A stretch of DNA of 64,000 nucleotides from Scleromatobacter humisilvae (GTDB lineage: Bacteria > Pseudomonadota > Gammaproteobacteria > Burkholderiales > Burkholderiaceae_C), in the NCBI RefSeq assembly GCF_023231945.1, contig NZ_JAJLJH010000001.1, positions 1,798,001-1,862,000 of the forward strand, read 5' to 3'. Below the pieces are notes generated by a model. The model did not search any database. It was not told the DNA's origin and saw only the letters and a list, made by a program, of their open reading frames with translations. Below are positions 1 to 11,267 of the stretch, piece by piece. The position numbers were made by a program, and so were the translations under genes. Every line of letters starts with the position of its first letter. The first letter of the stretch is position 1.

Positions 1-81
1 CTCGACGATCTCGAGCGCCGACTGGTCGATCAGCTTGTAGTCGAATGCCTTCAGGCGGATACGGATCTTTTGCTTTTGCAT
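1..81 (-). CDS. rpsJ: 30S ribosomal protein S10, N-terminal 27 codons (partial)
   Basis: The reverse complement starts [20 protein letters not shown], the conserved N-terminus of S10, a protein of the small-subunit head that also serves as NusE in antitermination. The ATG is at 79-81 and the frame runs off the window edge. It lies 97 bp downstream of tuf, the usual order fusA-tuf-rpsJ, where rpsJ opens the S10 operon. Confidence 0.95.
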   Translation of the reverse strand, partial: MQKQKIRIRLKAFDYKLIDQSALEIVE

Positions 82-177
82 GATGATGTCCTCAAAGAGC
101 GATGCCGGCATGGCCGACGGAAGTTCGGAAAACGGGGCGCGGCGCCGATCTGGCGACGCGCCCGCATCACGCAAGAG

Positions 178-1368
<1,191 letters not shown>

Positions 1369-1490
1369 TTTCAGGACTCCTGAGAATCAAAGAACAGTGC
1401 CAGTGAACGGTTTAAGGTCTCCACCGGGGAAATAGCATCGACCGCCACTGGCAGCGGTCGCGCGTCCCGATGAAGACCGGCTTGTGATGC

Positions 1491-3596
1491 TTAGTTCTTG
1501 CCGCGCGCGGTGATGATGGCGTCAGCAACGTTCTTCGGGGCTTCCGAGTAGTGCTTGAACTCCATCGTGTACGTGGCGCGACCTTGCGACATCGAGCGCA
1601 GCGTGGTCGAGTAGCCGAACATTTCCGACAGCGGGACTTCGGCCTTGATGACCTTGCCGCCGCCAGGCATGTCGTCCATGCCCTGCACCATGCCGCGACG
1701 GGACGACAGATCGCCCATCACCGAGCCGGCGTAGTCTTCGGGCGTCTCGACTTCCACGGCCATCATCGGCTCGAGGATGACCGGCGAAGCCTTGCGGCAG
1801 GCGTCCTTGAAGCCCATCGAGGCGGCCATCTTGAACGCGTTTTCGTTCGAGTCGACTTCGTGGTACGAACCGAAGGTCAGCGTGACCTTGACGTCGACGA
1901 CCGGGTAGCCGGCCAGCACGCCGCTCGGCAGCGTGTCTTCGACACCCTTCTTGACCGCGGGGATGAATTCCTTCGGAACCACGCCGCCCTTGGTCGCGTC
2001 GACGAACTCGAAGCCCACGCCCGGCTCTTGCGGTTCGACGGTCAGCACGACGTGGCCGTACTGGCCCTTGCCGCCGGACTGGCGCACGAACTTGCCTTCG
2101 ACGTCCTTGGCGATCTTGCGGATCGTCTCGCGGTAGGCCACCTGCGGCTTGCCGACGTTGGCTTCCACGCCGAATTCGCGCTTCATGCGGTCGACGATGA
2201 TTTCCAGGTGGAGTTCGCCCATGCCGGAAATGATGGTCTGGCCCGATTCCTCGTCGGTGCGCAGGCGGAACGACGGATCTTCCGCGGCCAGGCGGCCGAG
2301 GGCGATGCCCATCTTTTCCTGGTCGGCCTTGGTCTTCGGCTCGACGGCCTGCGAGATCACGGGCTCCGGGAACACCATGCGCTCGAGCGTGACGATCGAT
2401 TCCGGATCGCACAGCGTCTCGCCGGTCGTGACGTCCTTCAGGCCCACGCAGGCGGCGATGTCGCCGGCCAGGATTTCCTTGATTTCTTCACGCTGGTTGG
2501 CGTGCATCTGCAGGATCCGGCCGATGCGTTCCTTCTTGCCGCGGATCGGGTTGTAGACCGAATCGCCGGACTTCAGCACGCCCGAGTACACGCGCACAAA
2601 CGTCAGCTGGCCGACGTACGGGTCGGTCATCAGCTTGAACGCCAGGGCGGCGAACTTCTCGTTGTCGTCGGCGCGGCGCACGACTTCCTTGTCGTCCTCG
2701 TCGAGGCCCGGAACCGGCGGCACGTCGATCGGCGACGGCATGAAGTCGATCACGGCGTCGAGCATGCGCTGCACGCCCTTGTTCTTGAACGCGGTGCCGC
2801 ACAGCATCGGCTGGATTTCCGCGGCGATCGTACGCGTGCGGATGGCGAGCTTGATCTCGTCTTCGGTGAGGTCACCGACTTCGAGGTACTTGTTCATCAT
2901 CTCTTCGCTGGACTCGGCCGCGGCTTCGAGCATGTTCTCGCGCCACTTCACGGCATCGGCCTTGAGGTCGTCCGGGATCTCGCGATAGTCGAACTTCATG
3001 CCCTGCGAGGCCTCGTCCCAGAAGATCGCCTTCATCTTGATGAGGTCGATCACGCCCTGGAAGTTCTCTTCGGCGCCGATGGGGATGACGATGGGCACAG
3101 GGTTGGCCTTTAGGCGAACCTTCATCTGGTCATAAACCTTGTAGAAGTTCGCGCCGGTGCGGTCCATCTTGTTGACGAACGCGAGGCGGGGCACCTGGTA
3201 CTTGTTGGCTTGGCGCCAGACGGTCTCCGACTGCGGCTGCACGCCGCCGACCGCGCAATAGACCATGCACGCGCCGTCGAGCACGCGCATCGAGCGCTCG
3301 ACTTCGATGGTGAAGTCGACGTGGCCCGGGGTGTCGATGATGTTGATGCGGTGCTCGGGGAAATTGCTCTCCATGCCCTTCCAGAAGCACGTCGTCGCCG
3401 CGGAGGTGATCGTGATGCCACGCTCCTGCTCCTGCTCCATCCAATCCATCGTGGCAGCGCCGTCGTGCACTTCACCGATCTTGTGGTTCACGCCGGTGTA
3501 GAACAGGATCCGTTCGGTGGTCGTGGTCTTGCCGGCATCGATGTGCGCAGAAATACCGATGTTGCGGTAGCGCTCGATGGGGGTCTTGCGGGCCAT
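1491..3596 (-). CDS. fusA: Elongation factor G
   Basis: This 701-aa translational GTPase catalyses translocation and, with RRF, ribosome recycling. It has the G1 motif [19 protein letters not shown], the DTPGHVDF motif and NKMDRTGA, followed by domains II-V and a C-terminus ending in ARGKN. I chose [14 protein letters not shown] (ATG at 3594-3596) because it matches the family N-terminus; an in-frame extension of 15 residues upstream does not resemble EF-G. It lies between rpsG and tuf in the str operon. Confidence 0.98.
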   Translation of the reverse strand: MARKTPIERYRNIGISAHIDAGKTTTTERILFYTGVNHKIGEVHDGAATMDWMEQEQERGITITSAATTCFWKGMESNFPEHRINIIDTPGHVDFTIEVERSMRVLDGACMVYCAVGGVQPQSETVWRQANKYQVPRLAFVNKMDRTGANFYKVYDQMKVRLKANPVPIVIPIGAEENFQGVIDLIKMKAIFWDEASQGMKFDYREIPDDLKADAVKWRENMLEAAAESSEEMMNKYLEVGDLTEDEIKLAIRTRTIAAEIQPMLCGTAFKNKGVQRMLDAVIDFMPSPIDVPPVPGLDEDDKEVVRRADDNEKFAALAFKLMTDPYVGQLTFVRVYSGVLKSGDSVYNPIRGKKERIGRILQMHANQREEIKEILAGDIAACVGLKDVTTGETLCDPESIVTLERMVFPEPVISQAVEPKTKADQEKMGIALGRLAAEDPSFRLRTDEESGQTIISGMGELHLEIIVDRMKREFGVEANVGKPQVAYRETIRKIAKDVEGKFVRQSGGKGQYGHVVLTVEPQEPGVGFEFVDATKGGVVPKEFIPAVKKGVEDTLPSGVLAGYPVVDVKVTLTFGSYHEVDSNENAFKMAASMGFKDACRKASPVILEPMMAVEVETPEDYAGSVMGDLSSRRGMVQGMDDMPGGGKVIKAEVPLSEMFGYSTTLRSMSQGRATYTMEFKHYSEAPKNVADAIITARGKN

Positions 3597-3674
3597 GGGG
3601 TGACACTCCAAATACGTGGGCCGCTCAAGGGTTGGTATCAACCCGGAGAGCGGCCAGAAGGACAGAGGGGGTAA

Positions 3675-4145
3675 TTAGAAGCGGAAGTGCGAGAACGCCT
3701 TGTTGGCTTCGGCCATGCGGTGAACTTCGTCACGCTTCTTCATGGCGCCGCCACGGCCTTCCGAGGCCTCGAGCAGTTCATTGGCCAGGCGGGCCGACAT
3801 CGACTTCTCGCCACGCTTGCGGGCGCTGTCCTTGAGCCAGCGCATCGCCAGCGCCATGCGGCGGACGGGGCGAACTTCCACGGGAACTTGGTAGTTCGCA
3901 CCGCCGACGCGGCGGGACTTGACTTCGACCATCGGCTTCACGTTGTTGATCGCGACCATGAAGATCTCCAGCGGATCCTTGTTGGCCTTCTTCTCGATCT
4001 GCTCGAGGGCACCGTAGATGATGCGCTCGGCAACGGCCTTCTTGCCGGATTCCATCACGACGTTCATGAACTTCGAGAGATCGACCGATCCGAACTTCGG
4101 GTCAGGCAGGATCTCGCGCTTGGGTACTTCGCGGCGACGTGGCAT
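3675..4145 (-). CDS. rpsG: 30S ribosomal protein S7
   Basis: This 156-aa primary assembly protein of the 30S head starts [20 protein letters not shown] and ends [15 protein letters not shown], full length for the bacterial family. It sits between rpsL and fusA. In E. coli S7 represses translation of its own operon at the rpsL-rpsG spacer; the 201-bp spacer here (4146-4346) is long enough to hold such a site, but I did not identify one. Confidence 0.97.
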   Translation of the reverse strand: MPRRREVPKREILPDPKFGSVDLSKFMNVVMESGKKAVAERIIYGALEQIEKKANKDPLEIFMVAINNVKPMVEVKSRRVGGANYQVPVEVRPVRRMALAMRWLKDSARKRGEKSMSARLANELLEASEGRGGAMKKRDEVHRMAEANKAFSHFRF

Positions 4146-4346
4146 GGTTTTTCCTTCCAGTGCTTCAGTTGGCGCCAGGCATCAAGCCCGACAGCCCGGA
4201 TGGCCACCGTGTCGAATGGGACCATCCACTTACTCGGCGGAACGTTCTATTCGCTCCACCGCAAATTCGTTCGGAACCCGCTTCCGGCTTCCTCACATCT
4301 CGTTTGCCAGCAGGGCCTGCTGGACTTCAGGCAAGAGCTTCCAGGC

Positions 4347-4724
4347 TCAGGCCTTCTTCGGACGCTTCGCGCCGTACTTGGAACGCGACTGCTTGCGATC
4401 CTTGACGCCTTGCAGGTCGAGGGAGCCGCGCACGATGTGATAACGCACACCCGGCAGATCCTTCACACGGCCCCCGCGCACGAGCACGACGCTGTGTTCC
4501 TGCAGGTTGTGGCCTTCACCGCCGATGTACGAGATGATCTCGAAACCGTTGGTCAGGCGCACCTTGGCGACCTTGCGAAGCGCGGAGTTCGGCTTCTTCG
4601 GCGTGGTGGTGTACACGCGAGTGCACACGCCACGGCGCTGCGGGCAGTTCTGCATCGCAGGCGACTTGGACTTGACGACCTCGACCTCACGGCCGTGGCG
4701 TACAAGCTGGTTGATGGTAGGCAT
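4347..4724 (-). CDS. rpsL: 30S ribosomal protein S12
   Basis: This 125-aa decoding-centre protein starts [13 protein letters not shown]. The segment [12 protein letters not shown] carries the lysine that is mutated in streptomycin-resistant strains elsewhere, and it is wild type here. I used the ATG at 4722-4724; a 23-residue upstream extension is not S12-like. It is the first gene of the str operon and is served by the promoter at 4912-4940. Confidence 0.97.
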   Translation of the reverse strand: MPTINQLVRHGREVEVVKSKSPAMQNCPQRRGVCTRVYTTTPKKPNSALRKVAKVRLTNGFEIISYIGGEGHNLQEHSVVLVRGGRVKDLPGVRYHIVRGSLDLQGVKDRKQSRSKYGAKRPKKA

Positions 4725-4911
4725 GGGTAACTTGTTCCCGTTTGAAGTTACGTGTTCTTGAAATCCCCCGGCAGCCGGTTCGCGGGCGCCCACCCGCGTT
4801 TGATGCTGGAGGGGTGCGGAGCGAGATCACGTCCGAATCGCTGCAAGCGTGCCGTCGTAAAAAACGTGGACGTCGAAGCGCAGCAGTCGTGGAACTGCCG
4901 GAGAGCCGAGG

Positions 4912-4940
4912 ATTATAGTCTGACGGCAGATTCGTCGCAA
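4912..4940 (-). promoter_or_regulatory. Sigma70 promoter of the rpsL-rpsG-fusA-tuf operon
   Basis: On the minus strand a TTGCGA -35 box (4935-4940) is separated by exactly 17 bp from a perfect TATAAT -10 box (4912-4917), about 190 bp upstream of rpsL. It shows that the str operon here has its own strong promoter, as expected since it no longer directly follows rpoC. It lies just ahead of, and divergent from, the PIN gene that starts at 4985. Confidence 0.85.
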
Positions 4941-4984
4941 GCGGCATGCCTTGGCCGCAACTCCTCAAGCGCTATGCTGCGCGC

Positions 4985-5422
4985 ATGCCGCCCAAGCTCG
5001 TCGTCATCGACAGCCAGTCCCTGTTCGACTGGATGGTCTTTCGCAATCCGATCTGCGAATGCTGGGATGCCGCGCTGAACGGCGAAAATTGGGAGTGGAC
5101 ATTCACTTCCGACATGAAGGCCGAATTCGACTTCGTGGCCGCCAAGGGCTTCGGCGAACGCTGGCCGGTCGACCAGGACGCCATTGCGGCGACGTGGTCC
5201 CGCCTCGGACACGCCGTCGGGACGCCCGCGCCACCGGGCGCCGCGTCCCGGCTGCATTGCACCGACCCTGACGACCAGAAGTTCATCGATCTCGCGATCG
5301 CCGCGCGCGCGCACACGCTGGTGACGCGCGACAAGGCGTTACTGCGACTGGCCCGCAAGGCGCTCGAGCGCCACGGCGTGCGCGTCTGCCGGCCGGAGGT
5401 CTGGTCGGGCGAGCTGGGCTAG
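4985..5422 (+). CDS. Orphan PIN-domain protein (putative ribonuclease)
   Basis: This 145-aa protein has the PIN fold pattern. It has an N-terminal acidic strand, KLVVIDSQSLFDW (D9), and a C-terminal TDPDDQKFIDLAIAARAHTL followed by VTRDKALLRLA, which matches VapC-like PIN proteins in which these aspartates bind Mg2+. Such proteins are usually toxins of toxin-antitoxin pairs, but no antitoxin-sized partner is next to it: the str promoter lies upstream and a convergent gene downstream. Its TAG stop overlaps the stop of the opposing gene at CTAG (5419-5422). I chose ATG 4985; an ATG 13 codons upstream is possible. Confidence 0.75.
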   Translation: MPPKLVVIDSQSLFDWMVFRNPICECWDAALNGENWEWTFTSDMKAEFDFVAAKGFGERWPVDQDAIAATWSRLGHAVGTPAPPGAASRLHCTDPDDQKFIDLAIAARAHTLVTRDKALLRLARKALERHGVRVCRPEVWSGELG

Positions 5423-6807
5423 TCGCCGTCGGGGTGACGCCACTCCACGGCGCCGAAGTCCTGACGGCCCAGCAGCGTGTAGTAAATGCCCACTTGCCCG
5501 AGCGTCTGTCGCTCGGGGACGGAGGACGGGAACGCGGCGCTGCGGTGCGACCAGACGTAGCTGACGCCGATCGCGTGCGGTCCCGCGATGCGCCAGGTCA
5601 GCGCCGACTCGATGCGCGAGACGTCGTCGCGGCCGGCCTGCCGATTGGCGATCCTGCCCAGCGAAACGATGCGACCGGCCACGTCGAGCGACAGTCGCTC
5701 GTCCTCGATCAGCCGCAGGTTGAAGTTGCCGCGCGGCGCCATGCCGTAGTGATACTCGGTCGAGTCGACGTTGCGCAGCGTCGAGCTCGCGGCCGCGTAG
5801 CCGACGCCGCCGGAGGCGCCCGCCTGGATCGCCAGGTGTTCGCCCGCCCACCACTGCAGCGTGGTTCCCAGCGACACCGAGGTCGTCGACACGCGGAAGA
5901 TCTGCGGCGCCAGGTATTCGTAGCCGCCGTAGATGCCGGCGATGCCGCGCACGTTGTCGCCCAGCGCGTAGTGGTCGCCGAGCAGCATGCCGTTGGACGT
6001 CAGGTTCTCGACGCCGTTGGAGCTCGACAGCGCCGCCTCGAAGTTGAAGTAGTCGAACGGCCGGTTGTAGGTGTAGCCGGGCTTGCCCGGCAGGCCATAG
6101 TCCATCTGGTAGTCGACCTGCGCGACGTTGGTCTTGACGCCTTTGCTGGAAGCGAAGTTGTCGTTGGTGACGCGACTGCCGCCGACGTGCAGCCGGCTGT
6201 AGTACGCCGGATCGTGATCCTCGAACACCGCGCCGAAGCGGTCGCTTCCGAAGGCCCAGCGGTTCATGCCGACCGGCGGCGAGATCGCGGCCGCCAGCCA
6301 CGGACGCCAGGCGGCGGGGACGCTGCTGTGGTCGCCCACCAGATGCGCCATCCGGAACAGCGGCTCGCCGAAGAAGCTGCCGGCGATGCCGCTGGCGACC
6401 TGATCGTTCTTGGACGGCGGCGTCTTCTCGCCGGTGATCTCCCACCAGGCGCTGCCGGCGAAGGTCAGCGCCGATGCCTGCCAGTAGTTCAGGCCCATGC
6501 TTCGGCCCGCCGCGTGATACAGCGAGCCCTGGTAAGGATGGGCGAACTGGTTGGTGCTGAAGGGGTCGTTGTCGACCACCCAGGGCCCGCGCAGGTTGTG
6601 CTCGATCGAATGCCAGCTGACATCGTAGTCGTGCGAGCCGCTGGTCGCGCGGTTGAAGTTGCTGAGCAGCAGGTCGAAGCCGATGATCTCGAGCGCCGGG
6701 ATGGCGACGCTCTTATCGGGCTCCGGATCGGGCGTGTCCTGCGCGCGTGACGCGCCCGCGGCGGCGAGCGCCAGCGCGCACGCGAGAAGTTGTCGTGTCT
6801 GAGGCAT
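5419..6807 (-). CDS. DUF3943-like outer-membrane protein
   Basis: This 462-aa protein has a signal peptide (MPQTRQLLACALALAAAGAS, cleavage near RAQ). It then has a segment NPFSTNQFAHPYQGSLYHAA at roughly residues 80-100, characteristic of DUF3943 proteins. The rest is rich in alternating aromatic and polar residues, consistent with a beta-barrel (for example the segments near residues 230-460). Function is unknown. The start is ATG 6807; an upstream TTG in the same frame is less likely. It lies close behind the terminator of cyoD, so it needs read-through or a promoter in a very short gap. Its 3' end overlaps that of the PIN gene. Confidence 0.75.
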   Translation of the reverse strand: MPQTRQLLACALALAAAGASRAQDTPDPEPDKSVAIPALEIIGFDLLLSNFNRATSGSHDYDVSWHSIEHNLRGPWVVDNDPFSTNQFAHPYQGSLYHAAGRSMGLNYWQASALTFAGSAWWEITGEKTPPSKNDQVASGIAGSFFGEPLFRMAHLVGDHSSVPAAWRPWLAAAISPPVGMNRWAFGSDRFGAVFEDHDPAYYSRLHVGGSRVTNDNFASSKGVKTNVAQVDYQMDYGLPGKPGYTYNRPFDYFNFEAALSSSNGVENLTSNGMLLGDHYALGDNVRGIAGIYGGYEYLAPQIFRVSTTSVSLGTTLQWWAGEHLAIQAGASGGVGYAAASSTLRNVDSTEYHYGMAPRGNFNLRLIEDERLSLDVAGRIVSLGRIANRQAGRDDVSRIESALTWRIAGPHAIGVSYVWSHRSAAFPSSVPERQTLGQVGIYYTLLGRQDFGAVEWRHPDGD

Positions 6808-6843
6808 GCGCCGCCATGGCAATGGGCGAGCCCAGTAACGACA

Positions 6844-6865
6844 AAGGCGCCCCGCGGGGCGCCTT
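6844..6865 (-). terminator. Intrinsic terminator after cyoD
   Basis: A perfect 22-bp palindrome (AAGGCGCCCC and its complement around CGCG) is followed on the minus strand by TTTG, 20 bp after the cyoD stop. The short T-run makes it modest, but position and symmetry fit the end of the cyoABCD operon. Confidence 0.7.
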
Positions 6866-6885
6866 CAAGTGCAAGCCGAGTCGGC

Positions 6886-7338
6886 TTACTTCTGCGGAAT
6901 GACGCCTTCGGAGCTGGTCGCCGACATCGCGTGTTCCATGTTGCTGGTGGCGTTGTGCATGATCCAGACCGAACCCGACACGACGATCACCAGGATCATC
7001 ACCGTGAACGCGAAGGCCACGACGTTCCAGCGCTGCTCGGCCGAGCGGTCCATGTGCAGGAAGTAGACGACGTGCACGAACACCTGCACGACGGCGAACG
7101 CGAGGATCGCGCCGAGCACGGTGCCTGCCGTGAAGCCGTAGTGGCCCGCGTCCATCACCAGGCCGAACGGGATCGCCGTCAGGATGATCGACAGCACGAA
7201 ACCGATCATGTACGACTTGACGCTGGCGTGCGATTCGCCCGCCACCGTGCCGCCGACATACCGCGCCGCGTTGCGGCGACCGAAGGTACCCGATGCCGGG
7301 TCGATCGTGGAATTGCGGAATTGGGAGTTGGTGGCCAT
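6886..7338 (-). CDS. cyoD: Cytochrome bo3 ubiquinol oxidase subunit IV
   Basis: This 150-aa membrane protein has three hydrophobic segments (about residues 43-63, 73-93 and 105-125) and the family signature VVQVFVHVVYFLHMD. It stabilises the CuB-haem centre assembly in bo3 oxidases. The N-terminal extension of about 40 residues is longer than in E. coli CyoD (109 aa). The ATG at 7338 lies 2 bp after the cyoC stop; the longer open frame upstream runs into cyoC and is not real. Confidence 0.92.
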   Translation of the reverse strand: MATNSQFRNSTIDPASGTFGRRNAARYVGGTVAGESHASVKSYMIGFVLSIILTAIPFGLVMDAGHYGFTAGTVLGAILAFAVVQVFVHVVYFLHMDRSAEQRWNVVAFAFTVMILVIVVSGSVWIMHNATSNMEHAMSATSSEGVIPQK

Positions 7339-7340
7339 GA

Positions 7341-7979
7341 TCAGAGGAAGCCCAGCAGGTAGACGACGGTGAACACGCAGATCCAGACGATGTCCAGGAA
7401 GTGCCAGAACAGGCTCAGGCACATCAGTCGCGTGCGGTTCGTCTCGGTGACGCCCTTGCTCCACACCTGGTACATCAGCACCACCAGCCACAGCAGGCCG
7501 GAGGACACGTGGATGCCGTGGGTGCCCACCAGCGAGAAGAACGCCGACAGGAACGCGCTGCGTCCCGGGCCGTTGCCCTCTTCGATCAGGTGGTGGAACT
7601 CGTTGATTTCCATGCCGATGAAGCCCAGGCCGAACAGGCCCGTGATCGCCAGCCAGATCAGGACCTTGGCGGAGTTGCGCTTGAGCGTCCCCATCATGGC
7701 CATGCCGTAGGTGATCGAGCTCAGCAGCAGGAACAGCGTTTCGATCGCGACGTACTTGAGATCGAACAGGTCCTTGCCGCTCGGGCCGCCGGCGGTGTTG
7801 CGGCTGAGGACGGCATAACCGGCGAACAGGCTTGCGAACAGCAAGCAGTCGCTCATCAGGTAGATCCAGAACCCGAAGACGGTGTTGCCGCCGGCATCGT
7901 GGTGATGCTCGTGGTCCGGGCCATCCATGTGCGGATGGGCGCCGAACGTCTGCGATTGTTGGTGAACCATGGTCGACAT
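7341..7979 (-). CDS. cyoC: Cytochrome bo3 ubiquinol oxidase subunit III
   Basis: This 212-aa protein has five predicted membrane segments and the family features [20 protein letters not shown] and [16 protein letters not shown]. It belongs to the quinol oxidase branch of COX3 proteins. The N-terminus is rich in histidine ([14 protein letters not shown]), which may bind metal. It lies 4 bp downstream of cyoB and 2 bp upstream of cyoD, so all are translated from one transcript. Confidence 0.95.
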   Translation of the reverse strand: MSTMVHQQSQTFGAHPHMDGPDHEHHHDAGGNTVFGFWIYLMSDCLLFASLFAGYAVLSRNTAGGPSGKDLFDLKYVAIETLFLLLSSITYGMAMMGTLKRNSAKVLIWLAITGLFGLGFIGMEINEFHHLIEEGNGPGRSAFLSAFFSLVGTHGIHVSSGLLWLVVLMYQVWSKGVTETNRTRLMCLSLFWHFLDIVWICVFTVVYLLGFL

Positions 7980-7983
7980 GCGC

Positions 7984-9966
7984 TTACCCTTGATTGGCCA
8001 AACGCATGTGGCGTTCGTTCTCGATGCGCTCGACCTCGGGGATCGGCACGTAGTAATCGACGTCCTCGTCGAACGAGCGGACGATGAACGCCACGATCAT
8101 GCCGACGAAGCTCGCGATCGCCAGCCACCAGATGTGCCAGATCAGGCCGAAGCCGAGCGCCAGGCTCAGCAGGCCCATGATCAGGCCGACGCCGGTGTTG
8201 CGCGGCATGTGGATCTCGGCGTAGCGCTCGCGGCTGTGCACGTTGCCGCGCTCCTTCATGAAGGCCAGCGCGTCGAGCGTGTGGACGACCGGCGTGTGCG
8301 CGAAGTTGTAGAACGGCGGCGGCGAGTCCGTCAGCCATTCCAGCGTGCGGCCGCCCCACGGGTCGCCCGTGGTGTCGCGCAGTTCGTCGCGCTTCCAGAC
8401 GCTGTAGGCCAGCTGCAGCACCATCGCGCCGATGCCGGCGGCGATGATCACGGCGCCGATGGCCGCCACGATCAGCCAGGCCTGCCAGGCGGCGTTGTCA
8501 TAGTGCTGCATGCGGCGCGTCATGCCCATGAAGCCCAGCACGTAAAGCGGCATGAACGCGACGTAGAAGCCGACCAGCCAGCACCAGAACGCGACCTTGC
8601 CCAGGCCTTCGTGCAGGCGGAAGCCGAACGACTTCGGGAACCAGTAGGCCATGCCGGCGAGGTAGCCGAACAGCACGCCGCCGATGATCACGTTGTGGAA
8701 GTGCGCGATCAGGAACAGGCTGTTGTGCAGCAGGAAGTCGGCGCCCGGCACCGCCAGCATGACGCCGGTCATGCCGCCGATCGTGAACGTGACGATGAAG
8801 CCGACCGTCCACAGCATCGGGGTCGTCATGCGCACGCGGCCGCGGTACATCGTGAACAGCCAGTTGAAGATCTTCACGCCCGTCGGGATCGAGATCAGCA
8901 TCGTCGAGATGCCGAAGAAGGCGTTGACGTTGGCCCCCGAGCCCATCGTGAAGAAGTGGTGCAGCCAGACGATGAACGACAGCACCGTGATGGCCAGCGT
9001 CGCGTAGACCATCGACGTGTAGCCGAACAGCTTCTTGGCCGAGAACGTCGAGGCGATCTCCGAGAACACGCCGAACGCCGGCAGGATCAGGATGTACACC
9101 TCGGGATGGCCCCAGGCCCAGATGAGGTTGACGTACATCATCGGGTTGCCGCCACCGTCGTTGGTGAAGAAGTGCATGCCCAGGTAGCGGTCGGCGCCCA
9201 GCATCGCCAGCGTCACCGTCAGGATCGGGAACGCGAAGATGATCAGCATGTTGGTGCACAGCGCCGTCCACGTGAAGATCGGCAGGCGCATCCAGGTCAT
9301 GCCCGGCGCGCGCATCTTGACGATGGTCACGAAGAAGTTGACGCCGGTCAGCAGCGTGCCCAGGCCCGAGATCTGCAGCGCCCAGATGTAGTAGTCGACG
9401 CCGACCCCCGGGCTGTACGGCAGCTCCGACAGCGGCGGGTACGCCAGCCAGCCGGTGCGCGCGAATTCACCGAGCGCCAGCGACGCATTGACCAGCATCG
9501 CGCCGGCGAACGTCAGCCAGAAGCTCAGCGAGTTGACGAACGGGAAGGCGACGTCGCGCGCGCCGATCTGCAGCGGCACCACGATGTTCATCAGGCCCAC
9601 CATGAACGGCATGGCCATAAAGAAGATCATGATCACGCCGTGTGCCGTGAACACCTGGTTGTAGTGATCCGGGTGCAGGAAGCCCTCGTTGCCGCCCGAG
9701 GCGATCGCCTGCTGCGTGCGCATCATGGCCGCGTCGGCGAAGCCGCGCAGCAGCATGACGAGCGCCAGAATGATGTACATGATCCCGAGCTTCTTGTGGT
9801 CGACCGAGGTCAGCCACTCGCGGTACAGGTAGCCCCACTTCTTGAAGTACGTGATACCGATCAACACCGCCAGACCGGCGATGACCATGCCCATCACGCC
9901 GCCCATGGCGACGGGCTCATGGAAGGGAATCGCGTCCCAACTCAGCTTGCCGAACAACATGTCCAC
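7984..9966 (-). CDS. cyoB: Cytochrome bo3 ubiquinol oxidase subunit I
   Basis: This 660-aa catalytic subunit holds haem b, haem o3 and CuB, reduces O2 to water and pumps protons. The motif [20 protein letters not shown] places the CuB ligand at H287 (H284 in E. coli), and the following tyrosine Y291 is the one that cross-links to it. SHVVLG-type haem motifs of aa3 enzymes are not needed here, and about 15 membrane helices can be seen. It is 5 bp downstream of cyoA. Confidence 0.97.
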   Translation of the reverse strand: MDMLFGKLSWDAIPFHEPVAMGGVMGMVIAGLAVLIGITYFKKWGYLYREWLTSVDHKKLGIMYIILALVMLLRGFADAAMMRTQQAIASGGNEGFLHPDHYNQVFTAHGVIMIFFMAMPFMVGLMNIVVPLQIGARDVAFPFVNSLSFWLTFAGAMLVNASLALGEFARTGWLAYPPLSELPYSPGVGVDYYIWALQISGLGTLLTGVNFFVTIVKMRAPGMTWMRLPIFTWTALCTNMLIIFAFPILTVTLAMLGADRYLGMHFFTNDGGGNPMMYVNLIWAWGHPEVYILILPAFGVFSEIASTFSAKKLFGYTSMVYATLAITVLSFIVWLHHFFTMGSGANVNAFFGISTMLISIPTGVKIFNWLFTMYRGRVRMTTPMLWTVGFIVTFTIGGMTGVMLAVPGADFLLHNSLFLIAHFHNVIIGGVLFGYLAGMAYWFPKSFGFRLHEGLGKVAFWCWLVGFYVAFMPLYVLGFMGMTRRMQHYDNAAWQAWLIVAAIGAVIIAAGIGAMVLQLAYSVWKRDELRDTTGDPWGGRTLEWLTDSPPPFYNFAHTPVVHTLDALAFMKERGNVHSRERYAEIHMPRNTGVGLIMGLLSLALGFGLIWHIWWLAIASFVGMIVAFIVRSFDEDVDYYVPIPEVERIENERHMRLANQG

Positions 9967-9971
9967 GTCGT

Positions 9972-10898
9972 TTACTCCGCGCGCTCTTTGCTGGTCGCAG
10001 CCGCGACCTTGTTGGGCAGACAGATCTTGTCGGCCAGCTTCAGGCCCGACGACTTGTCCATGTACTTGTCGAGGACGGCCGCGAACAGCACGGGCTCGAC
10101 AGTGGAGAAATACTTGACCGGATCCTTGGACGACGGCTTCGCGAGGTCACCGTAGTTGTCCAGGCCCAGCTTGTTGCCGGAGGCCTTGACCTTGGCGACC
10201 CAGGCGTCGAAACCGGCCTGCGACGACGCGGTCGCCGTGAACTTCATGTCGGGGAAGCCCGCTCCGCTGAAGTTGGTGGACAGGCCGTCGAAGGTGCCCG
10301 GCTGGTCCGCGATCAGGTTGACCTGCGTCTGCATGCCGGCCATCGCGTAGATCTGGCTGCCCAGCTGCGGGATGAAGAACACGTTCATCACGGTGTCGGA
10401 CGTGATCTTGAAGTTCACCGGCGTGCCGGCCGGGAACTGGATCTCGTTGACCGTCGCGATGTGCTGGTCGGGATAGATGAACAGCCACTTCCAGTCCAGC
10501 GACACGACCTCGATCGTGATCGGCTTGACGCTGGACTCGAGCGGTTTGTACGGATCGAGCTCGTGCGTCGTCTTCCAGGTGATCGTGCCCAGCACCAGGA
10601 TGATGGCGATGGGAATCGCCCACACGACCGCTTCGATCCGGTGCGAATACGACCAGTTGGGCGTGTAGGTGGCCGACTTGTTCGACTCGCGGTACTTCCA
10701 GGGGAAGTAGAGCGCCATCAGGATCACGGGGATCACCACGATCAGCATCAGCAACGTGGCCGTGATGATCAGCGACTTCTCGTCGACCGCGATCTTGCCA
10801 GCGGGTTCGAGCAACGACGCATGACAGCCGCTCAGGAGAGCGGCCATGGCGAATGTCAGCACGCCGGCAAGGCGTGTACTACTGCGAGCTTGTTTCAT
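9972..10898 (-). CDS. cyoA: Cytochrome bo3 ubiquinol oxidase subunit II (lipoprotein)
   Basis: This 308-aa subunit has a lipoprotein signal with lipobox LLSGC (C25, the same position as in E. coli CyoA), two membrane helices (about 45-67 and 90-110) and a cupredoxin domain. The CuA ligands of cytochrome c oxidases (the CxxxC pair) are absent, so the electron donor is a quinol. A C-terminal COX_ARM-type tail follows. The ATG at 10898 follows a GAGAGGGAA ribosome binding site. It is the first gene of cyoABCD; cyoE (haem O synthase) is not in this operon. Confidence 0.95.
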   Translation of the reverse strand: MKQARSSTRLAGVLTFAMAALLSGCHASLLEPAGKIAVDEKSLIITATLLMLIVVIPVILMALYFPWKYRESNKSATYTPNWSYSHRIEAVVWAIPIAIILVLGTITWKTTHELDPYKPLESSVKPITIEVVSLDWKWLFIYPDQHIATVNEIQFPAGTPVNFKITSDTVMNVFFIPQLGSQIYAMAGMQTQVNLIADQPGTFDGLSTNFSGAGFPDMKFTATASSQAGFDAWVAKVKASGNKLGLDNYGDLAKPSSKDPVKYFSTVEPVLFAAVLDKYMDKSSGLKLADKICLPNKVAAATSKERAE

Positions 10899-11195
10899 TT
10901 CCCTCTCGGCGGGCACCCGGGCACCGTCCAACCAGGGTTTCCAAGGTTGACGCAGGGGTGGGTTGAGCTAATCCTTACTATTTTGCCAAAGTTTGTTCCG
11001 CGGCGCCCGCCAAAGTAAGTGCGGAGCCTGGGTATTTCTAGAGCCAGACCCCGAGCGCGTCACGGCTTTTCGCGCAGTTGGAGGGCATTGCCGACTCGAT
11101 GCCCGCTTTTACCCGCCGCCCATGGATTCCGCGCTTCGCGCGCGCCCATCGAGGAAGCCGAGGCAGCGCAGCAACAATTTGCGGACCCGCATGAA
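10899..11195. other. Gene-free spacer upstream of cyoA
   Basis: No open frame with coding character is present between the cyoA start and the next terminator. An AT-richer stretch at about 10965-11000 probably contains the cyo promoter, but I could not define convincing -35/-10 boxes. No Fnr-type TTGAT-N4-ATCAA site was seen. Confidence 0.5.
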
Positions 11196-11219
11196 AAAGG
11201 CGACCCCTGGGTCGCCTTT
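11196..11219 (-). terminator. Intrinsic terminator of the PEP-CTERM gene at 11268
   Basis: An 11-bp perfect stem (AAAGGCGACCC/GGGTCGCCTTT) with a 2-nt apex lies 48 bp after the stop of the minus-strand gene. It ends in TTTTTCATG on that strand, a good U-run. Confidence 0.8.
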
Positions 11220-11267
11220 GTCGTTGAGGGCGGCGTCAAACGCGCGCGCCGCCCTGTTCCGAAGGGA

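Noticed and set aside
1369-1490. Possible regulatory hairpin between fusA and tuf
   Set aside because: Only short imperfect complementarity (CCGC-CACTGG-CAGCGG); not better than expected in GC-rich DNA.
7969-10155. A 728-codon plus-strand frame opposite cyoB/cyoC
   Set aside because: Charged low-complexity shadow of membrane-protein codons; no homology by eye.
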